DNA from: Clarkia xantiana subsp. parviflora
Lineage: Eukaryota; Streptophyta; Magnoliopsida; Myrtales; Onagraceae
Reading direction: 5' to 3'
Length of the DNA: 64,000 nucleotides
NCBI GenBank assembly: GCA_036873135.1
Contig: JAPTYO010000017.1
Span: 11,036,001-11,100,000 of the forward strand
Shown: one piece after another, positions 1 through 10,344 of the stretch
Layout of the letters: each line of letters opens with the position of its first letter
Position numbering within the stretch: position 1 is the stretch's first letter
Notes under the pieces: generated by a model
What the model was told of the DNA's origin: nothing
The model's database searches: none
Seen by the model: only the letters and a program-made list of their open reading frames with translations
Made by a program: the position numbers and the translations under genes

Positions 1-18
1 ATTCAAGTTCATAAGAAC

Positions 19-240
19 ATGTCAACTGACGCAAACCAAGTAGAAACATTGAGTGAGAGGAATCTCGCCATCAAATCGACACAGATCAGCCATGGATTGA
101 ATCCGACGCTAAAATGCAACACAGACGGGGGCGCTTTAGCGCGGGCATTGGGGCCACGATTGTCATCAGGATCTTCAGAGCAGCCCGGGGTGCGTCGCGC
201 AATTACAATTCACAAATGAAACCCATTTGGCAAAAAATAA
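19..240 (+). pseudogene. Possible LINE-type RNase H fragment
   Basis: Frame 1 reads a segment containing LKCNTDGG, and the overlapping second frame continues with FSAGIGATIVIR. Together they resemble the start of the RNase H-like domain (motif K-x-N-x-D-G followed by a glycine-rich strand) common in plant non-LTR retrotransposons and their derivatives. The two frames would have to be joined by a frameshift and nothing longer is preserved, so this is at best a short dead remnant. The rest of 1-600 shows no gene that I recognise. Confidence 0.25.
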
Positions 241-630
241 TGGAATTTATTGGAACCTGGGGAAGAAAGAAGTGCTTAATCGAGTATGTGACTGACGATT
301 GAATCGGTGGTTGAAGCTTTGTTATATAGGCCTCTACATGATGTAAAATTGTAAACCCTAATCGTTTTTTTTTTTTTTTAATCTGGAATGCATTGGACCC
401 TGAAAATGGGCCTGAGGCTCTGAGAAATGAAATCTCAAAAGAGTAAAGTTTATATATGTGAAATTTCCAATTTCAATAGAAAGTATAAAAAATATGAAAG
501 AGAAACTGAAGGAACAAATGTATTGGTGCTTGGTGGGATTCTTTAACATTTTCTATAGAAATTTTACTGGAAATTTCAAGGGTGTAGCAACACCCATCTC
601 AAAATGTCCACTTACAAGTTAATTGTAAAA

Positions 631-2319
631 AAAAATGGAAGGGAGCCAAATAGATGACACTATTTGGATGCTCTCAACTGGTTCTCCTCTGGAAGGAAGT
701 CACTACATTGGCACATTTCTTTAGGGTCAACTGCGGAGGAGCATCAACTCCGGCCAAAATCAAGTCTAAGCTAGAAGCCTTCCCACAACAGATGGTCTTG
801 TTTTACATCGCCTTCACCCCACCTTCCGTCGTCGTCTCCTCAAACCGGGGAGGCCGCTATCCCCTCTTCCTCCGCACCACCCCAACATCGACACAACCAG
901 TCCTCCGAGACAAGGGCAACCCATCGGAAGTGTGCACACCACCACCTCCCCCGAGCCCGCACTAGAACCCCCCGATACCCCCTAAACCACCACCACAAAC
1001 AACGCACCCACCCTCACCAAACCCCAGTCGGACCTTTCCACCCACCCCATGAACATTCACGCCCTCCGCACTTACAAACGTCCCCCTTACGCACCGGTCG
1101 CGAGCCCACTACACGCCTCATCGCACTTTCGGTTCACACATATCGGCCCATAGGGATGGTGACTATTCAGTAGTGCTCGACATGACACATGAAGAGGTTG
1201 AATCTTCTAGTTCTTCCTATTTGACCCGAAACCGATCGATCTAGCCATGAGCAGGTTGAAGAGGGGTCTAACAGGCCTTGGAGGACCGAACCCACGTATC
1301 ACGCGCTTTCGCGCACTTCCCCATGCGTCGCTAAGCCCCACCACGCGCCACCACACGCTCCACCAGATGCGCTTCCACGCGCATCGACGCGTAATCGTCC
1401 ACCTTTCACTCGCTCACGTGCTAACACGCGCCAGCCATGCGCCACACACGCGTCACCCACACGTCACCGTACGTACCGCCACGCATCGTCACGCGCTGCC
1501 ACACGTCGCCTTGCTCCGCTTAGGACGACCTCCTTCCCCATCGCCAGCCGTCCTCGCCTCTCCACGAGTCGTCGTGGATGCTGTCCATCGCTTTAAGCTC
1601 AAACTCGACTATATTTTGGCAGTACAACCCACTACCCACCCTCATCTACCCCTTCCAGTTGAACCCATAGTTTGTCAGAACCAACGCTCCGTTTCCGAAC
1701 AAACCACTACATGATATCTACCCTTCGGGGTACCCACAATACGACTGTGGTCGCTGTCATATCTCATTTCCTTCTCCTGACGGAGAAGCAGAGTATTTCT
1801 TTGGCACTCCCGGCGTGCGCTAGTCCTTCGCGGATGTTCCACTGGCAGGGGCGCTTAGGTAGACCGGTATCATCCAGCCCATACCACTTAGAAATCTCTG
1901 CACCAGTTATGCAGTCAACTTTGTTTTTTTTGGAGTTGTGTGTGTTTCAGATTTATTGTAGGTTCTGTCTGGTATCGCTTGGTGTGCATGCCTCTACTAG
2001 CTATGTCGGCCTTGAGGGAGGTTCTTTTACCCTTCGAAGGGCTACGTTTGTTGCTGTATCAGTTGGATCCCTCCTCTCGAAGCTACTATCCTTTGTCTGG
2101 GGCCATCTTTACCTTTAAACTGATTTGTTGTTCTAGTTTATCTACTATCGTTGGTATTTCTGTTTGTTGCTCTTTTATCTTTGCTTCCGCTGTTTTGTTA
2201 GTACATGCACTACTTGTTCGGGATTTGGATGTTAACCAATCCCTCCAGAGCGGGTATTTTATAATCTGTAGTTTGTAATCGTTCTTATTTCAATAAAATT
2301 TTGACATTGATAAAAAAAA
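631..2319 (+). mobile_element. Retroposed LINE-like sequence with poly(A) tail and imperfect target duplication
   Basis: The segment ends in AATAAAATTTTGACATTGAT followed by an A-tract at 2311-2320, as expected of an RNA-templated insertion. The 15 bases at 616-630 match those at 2320-2334 at 13 positions (AAGTTAATTGTAAAA against AAGTTAAATGTAGAA), which fits a slightly decayed target-site duplication. The 5' two thirds are unusually C-rich (about 780-1720) with a proline-rich reading, and the 3' 600 bp are T-rich. No reverse transcriptase is visible. A 5'-truncated or internally deleted LINE is most likely; a processed transcript of an unrecognised gene is the alternative. Confidence 0.42.
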
Positions 2320-2334
2320 AAGTTAAATGTAGAA

Positions 2335-3320
2335 TATATCCCAAGTAGTCCCCAAACTTTTCAACCTATTTAGTTCGTCACGAACATGACACGATAAAAT
2401 TACGACACCAAAATCGGTATGAAAAATTTACAATAAATTGAATAAAAAATTCACACAAGACAATTTTTTTAAAACTAAAATTTATAATTTCTTAATATAA
2501 AAGTTCAATCTAAACTTCATTAAATACCATTGCAACAAGATGACATCTAAGTTTAAATATGTATGTTTTAATAGAAATTATTATATATATAATTATCGTG
2601 CCAGACCGTGTCACGGTATCAAACACGATAAATTTTTTTAACATAATATTAGCATGACCCAATTTTTATATAACAAAAGAATGATTAACTGTCGTTTTTG
2701 TATCGGCCAGGCCCACTGCATATTTGTCCAACAATTATATGCTCGATCTTTACGGGGTCGACGTGACTAAGAATTTGGTTCTATGTTTTTGCACTATAAG
2801 ACTTTTAGAAATCAATAACTTGAGATGAAAGAAAGCCTCTAAATACTACTTCTTGGCAGTGAAAGTGATTCAGCTGAAGCAGCCAGCCACTGTTGCCAAA
2901 TGTCCTCCACAAATCCTCTCGATTAATTAAGAAAAATTTCTGCCACGTGGCAATTATTACCTTTCTCCGCCGTTTGCCGGCACTGTATGATCCAAAACCT
3001 TAAACAAATCACATAGTATCCTGCTCCTTCCTATCTTCAATAATAATAATATGAGTGAGTGCTCCTAAAGACTAAGAAATTAACGGTGAAATATATCCCG
3101 AAAGTAGGTGTGGGCTCCACTTGAAGTTTTGCATATTTATTATTCCGTTTGAATTACTTTTTCTCGTTCCATCCATACCCTTTCGTTCACATTGCAAAGA
3201 TAACTTCTAAATGGTGGGCTCCACCGCTAATGGGTGTGATTTTATTTTATTTTATTTTTTTCAAAAAATCTGTACAAGGCTAGAAGCCTAGGACGTAGTG
3301 ACTAGTGTGGTACTGTTGAG
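2335..3320. other. AT-rich intergenic stretch, no gene seen
   Basis: The stretch is mostly AT-rich with short homopolymer runs. No coding frame of note and no recognisable element ends were found. Confidence 0.5.
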
Positions 3321-4062
3321 GAGTTTTTGACCGGTTTCGACCAAATGAACAACCAACTACTAATATAGACTCCAAAAAAAAATTATTTATAAATCTAAGT
3401 CTGGCTGGGTAAGGGCAACCCATCCAAGTGCAAAAAAAAAAAAAAAAAAAAAAAAAACATGTTGCCCAAAAACAAAAATAATATATATATTTGTTTTTTT
3501 TACAGTTGGGTTGGTTGCCCTAACCCGGCCTAGTGTGTTTTTTTTTTTTTCGTTTTTCTAATAGAAGTTGTAAAAATAATTTAAAACTAATAGTTTTGTA
3601 ATTTTTTTTTTTAAAACCTATTGAACATGGTGAACCCTAGAAGACAAATGTGTCCTCTAATTTTCCCTCTAGGGTTCACCATAACCTCTAGAAAAATATA
3701 AAATTAGTGGTTTTGTAATTTTTTTTTATGAAAACTGGTAAATCCAAGAGGGCAAATGTTTGTCAATTTACCCTAGGGTTCACTTTGTCCAATAGGTTTT
3801 TAGAAAAAATATTACGAAACTATTAGTTTTAAACTATTTTTACAACTTCTATTAAAAAAAAAAAAAAAAAATTAAACACTAGGCCGGGTTGGGGCTACCC
3901 GGCCAACTGTAATTTTTTTTTCGGCTAACAGTAAAATTTATTTATTTATTTTTTTGCAGTTGGCCGGGTTGCCTCAACCCGGTCAGACATAGATTTGTAA
4001 ATAAATTTTTTTTAGCCTATATTTGTATTTGGTTGTTCATTTGGTCAATTAGTCAAAAACTC
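3321..4062. mobile_element. Foldback (Mutator-like) element 1
   Basis: The ends are inverted copies beginning GAGTTTTTGAC and ending GTCAAAAACTC. The inverted similarity runs almost to the centre and includes GGCCGGGTTG blocks, AGAAGTTGTAAAAA and a central pair around AGGGTTCACCAT, so a single strand could fold into a roughly 370-bp arm hairpin. Poly-A and poly-T tracts separate the blocks. The flanks ACTGTTGAG and TATGTTGAA are only partly alike, which suggests an old 9-bp target duplication. There is no coding capacity. It is related to the element at 4355-4961, which has a perfect duplication. Confidence 0.65.
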
Positions 4063-4114
4063 TATGTTGAAGACTGAGGTATTTCTTCAATCCGTAAATT
4101 TTTTATAAACAAAT

Positions 4115-4354
4115 AAAATTCCACTTTATAGAAAAATAAAAAAACTAACAATTCACTTTATTAAAAAGCATACTCTAAATATAATGCAAAAACCATGACA
4201 AAATAAGAAGAATGTACTTTATAGCAAAAAAAAAAAAAAACTAACAGTTCACTTTATTAAAAATCATAGTCTAAATATAATGCAAAATCCACTTTATAGC
4301 CCAAAAAAAAAAAAACTAACAAATCACTTTAATAAAAAGCATACTCTAAATATA
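4115..4354. repeat. Short tandem array, about three units
   Basis: Three imperfect units share AACTAACA-TTCACTTTATTAAAA, CATACTCTAAATATAATGC and CACTTTATAG, separated by A-tracts of varied length. The array continues after the foldback insertion, at 4962-5000 (CTAAATATAATGCAAAAACC), so the insertion split the last unit. Confidence 0.6.
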
Positions 4355-4961
4355 GAGTTTTTGACAAAAATAGGGTTACATAGACAGCCAAATACCAATA
4401 TAGGCTAGAAAAAAAAATTATTTACAAATATAGGGCTGGCCGGGTTGGGGGAACCCGGCCAATTGATTTTTTTTTTTTTTTTTTCTTACAGTTTTCTGGA
4501 AAAAAAAAAATTTGGAACTCACTTGGCCGGGTTGCCCCAACCCGGCCAAATATGTTTTTTTTTTCTTTTTTTTTTCTTTTTTTTTAATAGAAGTTGTAAA
4601 AATTAGTAGTTTTGTAATTTTTTTACGAAAACTGGTAAACGACAAATGTCTGTCAATTTTCTCTCTAGGGTTCACCATGTCCAATATGTTTTTTAGAAAA
4701 AAAATTACAAAACCATTAATTTTTACAACTTCTATTAAAAAAAGCAAAAAAAAAAAAAAAAAACAGAAAAAAAACATATTTGGCCGGGTTAGGGTAGGGC
4801 AACCCGGCGGCGAGAATTCCAATTTTTTTTTTTTAATTCGGAAAAAAAAATTAGTTGGCCGGGTTCTCCCAACCCGGCCAGACCTATATTTGTAAATAAA
4901 TTTTTTTCTAGCCTATATTGGTATTTAGTTGTCCATATAACCCTATTTTGGTCAAAAACTC
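4355..4961. mobile_element. Foldback (Mutator-like) element 2 with perfect 9-bp target duplication
   Basis: The element starts GAGTTTTTGAC and ends GTCAAAAACTC. The flanking 9 bases CTAAATATA are identical at 4346-4354 and 4962-4970. A 9-bp duplication is characteristic of the Mutator superfamily. The two arms are inverted copies with paired GGCCGGGTTG blocks near 4438, 4522, 4781 and 4857. Translations across it are low-complexity phenylalanine and lysine runs and are not genes. Confidence 0.75.
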
Positions 4962-4970
4962 CTAAATATA

Positions 4971-5600
4971 ATGCAAAAACCATGACAAAAGAAGAAGAAT
5001 GTACAGAGGTGTAATTGCACCCCTTGTGCTTTATAAAAATTTATGTATAAACTACTTAATACAATATCTTCATTTCTATGAAGATGTTAATTTTGTATTT
5101 GAACCCGATTACAATAGTCAATTATGTTAATTTTTAAATTATGAAAACTCTAATATTCATTATAATAGTTGATGTTTTACTTTTAAATTATTGGACTATA
5201 TTTTGTTAGTTTTTTTTTTCTTATGAACAATTTTCTAGCCAGTATTTTTTTGAATTTTTAAATAAATATTTATATACAATATTTTCTATCAAAATATACG
5301 ATCGCTTTTGCACCACCTGTCCGGGATCCAGATTCCTCTTATTAATCACATTAGTAAGCACTAAGCAATCACATCCTTATATATAAAGTTATAGTAATTT
5401 AAAGTAAAAAAAAAAAATCAAAATAGATACAGTAAGTCTATTTTCCGTATATTTTATGTTTAGTTCATTTCAACTAAAAGTAGTAGTGGCATTAATTACT
5501 TGATAATAAAGGCATCTTTCGATGAAAGTTTCACAACAAATTTTTCAGTTTTTATCATTATTCTAATAGAGATATACAATGAGGTTTGAATAATAAATTC
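4971..5600. other. AT-rich flank of the nested stack, no gene seen
   Basis: Apart from the tail of the tandem array (to about 5000) I see no coding frame or element termini here. Confidence 0.5.
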
Positions 5601-5605
5601 ATAAT

Positions 5606-5790
5606 TGTTATGAATATATTATGTGGATGTTCAATATTATGTATATATATCATCTTCCATATATGGACTTTCCTTGTATTGATTTTACTTCCTCTCCAAG
5701 TCTATGTAATCCCTATATAAAGGGCTCATATGTGTGATAATAAAATCATACTCAAGTACACTCTTCTATTACCTCTCTACTTTCGTAACA
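5606..5790 (+). repeat. 5' LTR of the decayed copia element
   Basis: This 185-bp LTR differs from the partner at 24409-24593 by only a handful of substitutions. A TATA box (TATATAAA, 5714-5721) lies about 70 bp before its end. The sequence just inside the LTR, CGTTATTAGCAC, lies where a primer-binding site should be, but I could not assign a tRNA to it. Confidence 0.85.
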
Positions 5791-7736
5791 CGTTATTAGC
5801 ACAAAATTGGTCAATTTATCTCTTACACGATTAGTTAAACCAAACCTTTCATATCTTCTTTAATTTTACGATAATTAGACTAAGAGAGTCTAGTGAGTGC
5901 ACTCAAGAAAGAACATATATTTCATTACCAGGGAGCTTCTTCATAGGCCGACGAAGATGGTCATGAACCCAAGCATCACGCCATCATTAACAGGGAGAAC
6001 ACACTATTTATTTTGCTTATTATTGAATTTATGATTTTTCCTATTATATTAATAAATTATATTTATCATCTTACACCACCAGTTGATATCTTGTCATATT
6101 GTATATATATAGGTATCAATTTTCATGTCGATTCCTGGAGCCCTTTGAATAACAGCTACGTGGTGTGGAATCCTCCAGAGTTCTTTAAGGATCTCTTGCC
6201 CAACAATATGTTGGATTTATCGGACGCGATGACACACGATATGTCAGATCTTTATGGACTTTAATACACGATATCACGTCGGTAATTTTTTTATTTTTTA
6301 TTTTGGTAGTATCTATATATTGAATACACATACATGTGAAAAATTATTTCATACATAAAGTTATATGTATTGATATGCTCCACTCCCTGAAGCGAGTGTA
6401 GAGGCAAATATTACGCTCCATGAAGTAAGCGTCATAAGTTATGATTATAACGAGGATATACTCCCTCCCTGAAGCGAGTGTTGTAGATTATGATTATAGC
6501 GATGAAATCCCCCACTCCCTGAAGTGAGTGATATAATTTATAATGACCTTTTAAGAGTATAAATACAAATATGTTATGATCATCATGGTCATAAAAACAG
6601 CTGATTTTGAAATAGATAAAATTGTTAGCATTGTCATGATATCGATAAAGAAAGATGATGCATCTTACAAATATAGAATGTAAAATCCAATTGATTTGGA
6701 AGAATGATAATTTTAAGAAGCGCGATGACGCTAACAAAAATTTAATTATATGATGAAGCGAGAAATTTATTCATATGAAGTGCGATGACACTAGGCAAAG
6801 ATTAGCCTCAAACGAAAAGAAAAAAAAAGTCATTGCATATATTATTATTAAATATGGGATATTACGATTAAGAAAAATGCATTCTTTATGAATGACGGAT
6901 CCTGAAGATCCGATATTACGATCCTTGAAGATCAAAATTATGAATATTCGTATTTACTTTTATTTTAAATTCCGCATTTACGTTTATTTTTTTTTTTATA
7001 TTTCTTGCACTACGTTTACAGTTATACTTTATATTTCTTGCACTACATTTACATTTGCACTTTATCTTTTATAATTCTTGCATTAAATTATGTGTATTGC
7101 ACTTTATTATGATATGATCAAGAAGATCATGAGCTATTATATATTATTATTTCAAAAGCTCAAGAATTACTACTTTTAGAATCCAGAAGATTCTAGAATG
7201 TATGAGAAAATGATCAAGAGAATTCAATTTATGAAATAAAGATCTTCTTGTATAAGTAAAAATCATGTATACCATGAATTATTATAAATAAGGGATCATG
7301 AAGATCCTAAGAGATCATGAGTTATGAATAAAGGATCCTGAAGATCCTCGAAGATCTAGAACTATAAATAAAAGATCCCGCAGATCCCAACGATCTAAAA
7401 ATATGAAGAAAAAAAAGATCTAGAGATCCTAAGATATTTTGAGATATGAAAAGAAAAGCTCATTAAAGATCTTAAGTTACGAATAAGAATCATGAAGATC
7501 CTAAATATTTTTGAGCTATAAATGATACCGAAGATCATGAATTACGAGCGTTTATATAAAGTTATATATATATTTTTTTCGTTTTATGCATTATTTTTAT
7601 TAACGTTATTTATATGTTTAATATATTTTATTTATTGTTATAAAAGCAAGTACTCTGCAATCATCATTGAGATAAAAATGAATAAAATAATAACGTGCGG
7701 ATTAGTCTCATTACAAGAGATAAATATAATATCTCT
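5791..7736 (+). other. Leader and gag zone of the decayed copia element, no intact frame
   Basis: This AT-rich, stop-riddled stretch belongs to the level-1 copia element. Two internally repetitive patches stand out: CTCCCTGAAGCGAGTG variants at 6379-6534 and GAAGATCC-type motifs at 6895-7530. No Gag domain is recognisable. Confidence 0.5.
6379..6534 (+). repeat. Four spaced copies of a CTCCCTGAAGCGAGTG motif
   Basis: The motif occurs near 6383, 6418 (CTCCATGAAGTAAGCG), 6464 and 6522 (CTCCCTGAAGTGAGTG). The spacing is uneven, 36-58 bp, with related AT-rich sequence between copies. The motif is partly self-complementary (CACTC with GAGTG). Its function is unknown. Confidence 0.55.
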
Positions 7737-7905
7737 TAAGAGCATCCACAATGGTATTACGTAAAAATTACGTAAACGTGGGTCCTACATGTTTATTTAA
7801 GTAAAGTAACAAAAACTATCTACAGTGGTTTTACATAGCATTCCTTAAAAATGGGACCCGCACGTAAATTTATGTTTTTACATAAAGCATTCCTTAAATT
7901 TAAGT

Positions 7906-8742
7906 TGTTAGGTTCCGAGATCTTGGTCAAAGGATGGTCGGCTCAAATCCCGTTCCTCGCTGGAGATGTAGATGATCTGATATCTTCGGGTTGCTCTGCT
8001 TTGTCTTGTGTCCTTCCTTCCTTCCTTCCTTCCTGCAGAAGGGGCAGTACCAGACACAGAGAGGGGGGGTGGTGCCTGGTGAACCCTCTCCGATGCCTAA
8101 GTCAGTATCGTTTTTAGAGAGATAAACTAGAGAGATGTCAGAGCAAAATAATCCAAATTGCCAAGATGTTCAAATGAGTTGTAAAGGTGGGGTATTTATA
8201 GTCAACGGTGTCATTAAGGTGGCTTAATGACATCGTTAACCTTTAAACACAATTAATTAACCTTTAAGCGCATAATTAAGACCTTAGGATACGGAGAAGG
8301 TAGGCGGAGTGAACCGAGTGTGGGAGTCCGAAAATGGTGCCGGGGCCCTTGGGGGGAGGAGAAATCCGACCCCCAAGGGTAGGGGTTGGGTGAGGGCACC
8401 CAACCCCTCCTAGGGAGGATGGGGTTGGCCAACCCCATCCCTCCTAGGAGAGATCGGGTTGGCCGACCCGATCTCTCCTAGGAGAGATCGGGTTGGTCCA
8501 CCCGATCTCCCCTAGGAGAGATCGGGTTGGCTGACCCGATCTCCCCTAGGGGAGGTCGGGTGTGGCCACCCAACCTCACCTAGGTGAGTTTGCCTCGGCC
8601 GGACGAGCACTCCGGCCTCGTCCGAGCCGTTGATGTGTTCGCGAAGTGTCCGGGTTGAAGTTTCGATTTACAATCGTTAATGGGACGATAAAAATACAAC
8701 GGTTCGGAAGTCAACGGGTTCAAATTGGGCGTATATCCATCA
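7906..8742 (-). repeat. 3' LTR of copy 1, keeping the palindromic array
   Basis: This 837-bp LTR differs from its 606-bp partner mainly by about 234 bp of palindromic repeats (8371-8604) that the partner lacks. It also holds a (TTCC)n tract near 8010 and a TATA-like TATAAATA on the minus strand near 8190-8200. Confidence 0.85.
8371..8604. repeat. Array of palindromic units inside the LTR
   Basis: Successive units of about 36-38 bp alternate CCTAGGAGAGATCGGG and CCCGATCTCTCCTAGG around GGCC-type centres. Each unit is therefore nearly a perfect inverted repeat, and neighbouring units are inverted with respect to one another. The same array occurs in the LTR of copy 2 (about 55300-55560) with more units. 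It is absent from the other LTR of copy 1, where the junction at about 21169 has only a GAC microhomology. Confidence 0.8.
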
Positions 8743-10344
8743 CATGCCCCCGAGTCAACCAATGGCCTAACCCTTGATTGACTCTATTTCAGGATGGTAT
8801 GATACGCGCAATTTGAAACCGGGGTTTTACCTTTCATCTGAGTGCTTGCTTACCCATGGATGCGTGTCTTCGACTCTGCCCCCTGTCTTATGAGATAGAG
8901 GAGTTGTAAACGTTAGAGTAACACGAACGTATGCCTAAGCACGCGTCCGTCTGAGGTGGGAGCAATAAATCTATCTTTGCTGCCGGCGTATACTTAAAAA
9001 ATTCACACTCGCACAGGGGCGCAATACAAATGCAACTAAGTAACTTACGCTTCAAATTCGTGCCGGGATTCTATCTAAGTGAGGAAAAATTTAATTTTGG
9101 CCAAAATTTTTTCCTAAGTATGAAATGCCTAAGAATAAACCTAACTTGATAGTTTTTCTAAGTATGGAGATATACTTAGCCATAGTTGAAAGGGATAAAA
9201 ATGATGGTTTTTCCTTGGCCCTTAGATCTCATTTAAAGATAGATGGAGGGTGGTGATTAAAACCCCTTTAAAAAACCCTATCATCTTTTCAATATAGAGG
9301 GGAGTTAGAAAAATACCTTAGTGAGTCACCATAGCCACCATCTTCCCTCTTTACTCACCATTGGAGAGCAAGAAAAAAATTGAGAGCACCCCCAAGGTAA
9401 GGGCCGGCCAAAATTCCGGCGAGAGACCCGAAATTCCGGCCAGCAGCTCCGGCGGGAGGTGGCCACCAGCGCGGGACGAAGACAGCTAGTGGATCGGCAG
9501 CTCGAGACGGCGGCGTGACTTCCGGCGGTTGACGGACGAAGGCGACGCGGCACGAGCTTGGCCGGCGGAGGGCGGTGACCAGACGAGCAGCGGCGTCGGG
9601 AGGCTTCAACGGCGAGTTCACCTCCGACGACGGCAGCGCCAAGTCCGGCCAGAACTGTCGACGGTGGGACCAGGGAGCTCCGGCGTGATCTGGGGCGGAC
9701 TCCAGCGACGAAAGGACGGCTGGGAGCGACTCCGGTGATGACGGAATTGGGGCTCCGGCGAGGGGCTGATTCCGACCGACTTCGAAATTCGAATTCCGGA
9801 CCCGTTTATCATATCGGGTCGGGTTTTCCGAAGGTTCGCTCTTTTCCTTTTCGTTACCGCGTAAAATGTTGATTTTTGAATCGTTGATATTTGATTGCCG
9901 ATGCATGATTGCCGATGTTTGATTGCCGATGTTTGATTGAATGTGGGATTGCCGTGGATAGCCGTTGTGGATTTGAAATTTTTTTTGCCGGTCGTCCGGA
10001 TATAGCTTCTTGTCCGATTGGACTATCCCGGTTTTGAATTTGGTGTCGTACCGCCGTTGGCGTGTTAATCTTCGTTGGAGGGCATAACGGTAATTTTGCC
10101 CAAAACCCGACTTTGGGCTCGGATAAAGTTATTCGATTTGGTTGTCGTGGTGTCCTTGGCTCATGTTGACTATCTTTGCCGGGTGTCTTCAAATCTTTAG
10201 TTGTTGTCGTCGGTCGAGTGTCGGAGTATTTTCGGTTCTTCGGAAATTTTCCTTGTCTTGATATTTGTCGTGTTGTGGCAGGTACTGTATTCCTGGTGGT
10301 GTCCGCGTACACAGACTCTACAGAGGCGTCGCATCCTCCGAAGG
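8743..10344 (+). other. Upstream and leader region of the antisense gene in copy 1
   Basis: The region lies between the purine tract at the 3' LTR and the proposed start codon of the antisense gene. It changes from AT-rich (8760-9360) to GC-rich (9370-9780). A run of about four copies of TTGATTGCCGATG lies at 9885-9945; copy 2 has the counterpart at 63637-63705. It presumably holds the promoter and 5' leader of the antisense gene, but no element can be assigned. Translations of the GC-rich part in several frames look spurious. Confidence 0.45.

Noticed and set aside
1247..1714. Histidine- and arginine-rich frame of 155 residues
   Set aside because: The translation is a product of CACGC-type repeats in a C-rich segment. 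No domain or conservation could be seen.
4418..4895. Phenylalanine/lysine-rich frames on both strands
   Set aside because: They are translations of poly-T and poly-A tracts within the foldback element.
5791..5802. Initiator-methionine primer-binding site for the decayed copia element
   Set aside because: CGTTATTAGCAC is at the right place but does not match the usual TGGTATCAGAGC well enough to assign the tRNA.
9355..9906. Coding frames in the GC-rich stretch on either strand
   Set aside because: Several overlapping frames are open only because of high GC content. The composition is low-complexity and the corresponding copy 2 sequence does not show a conserved protein.
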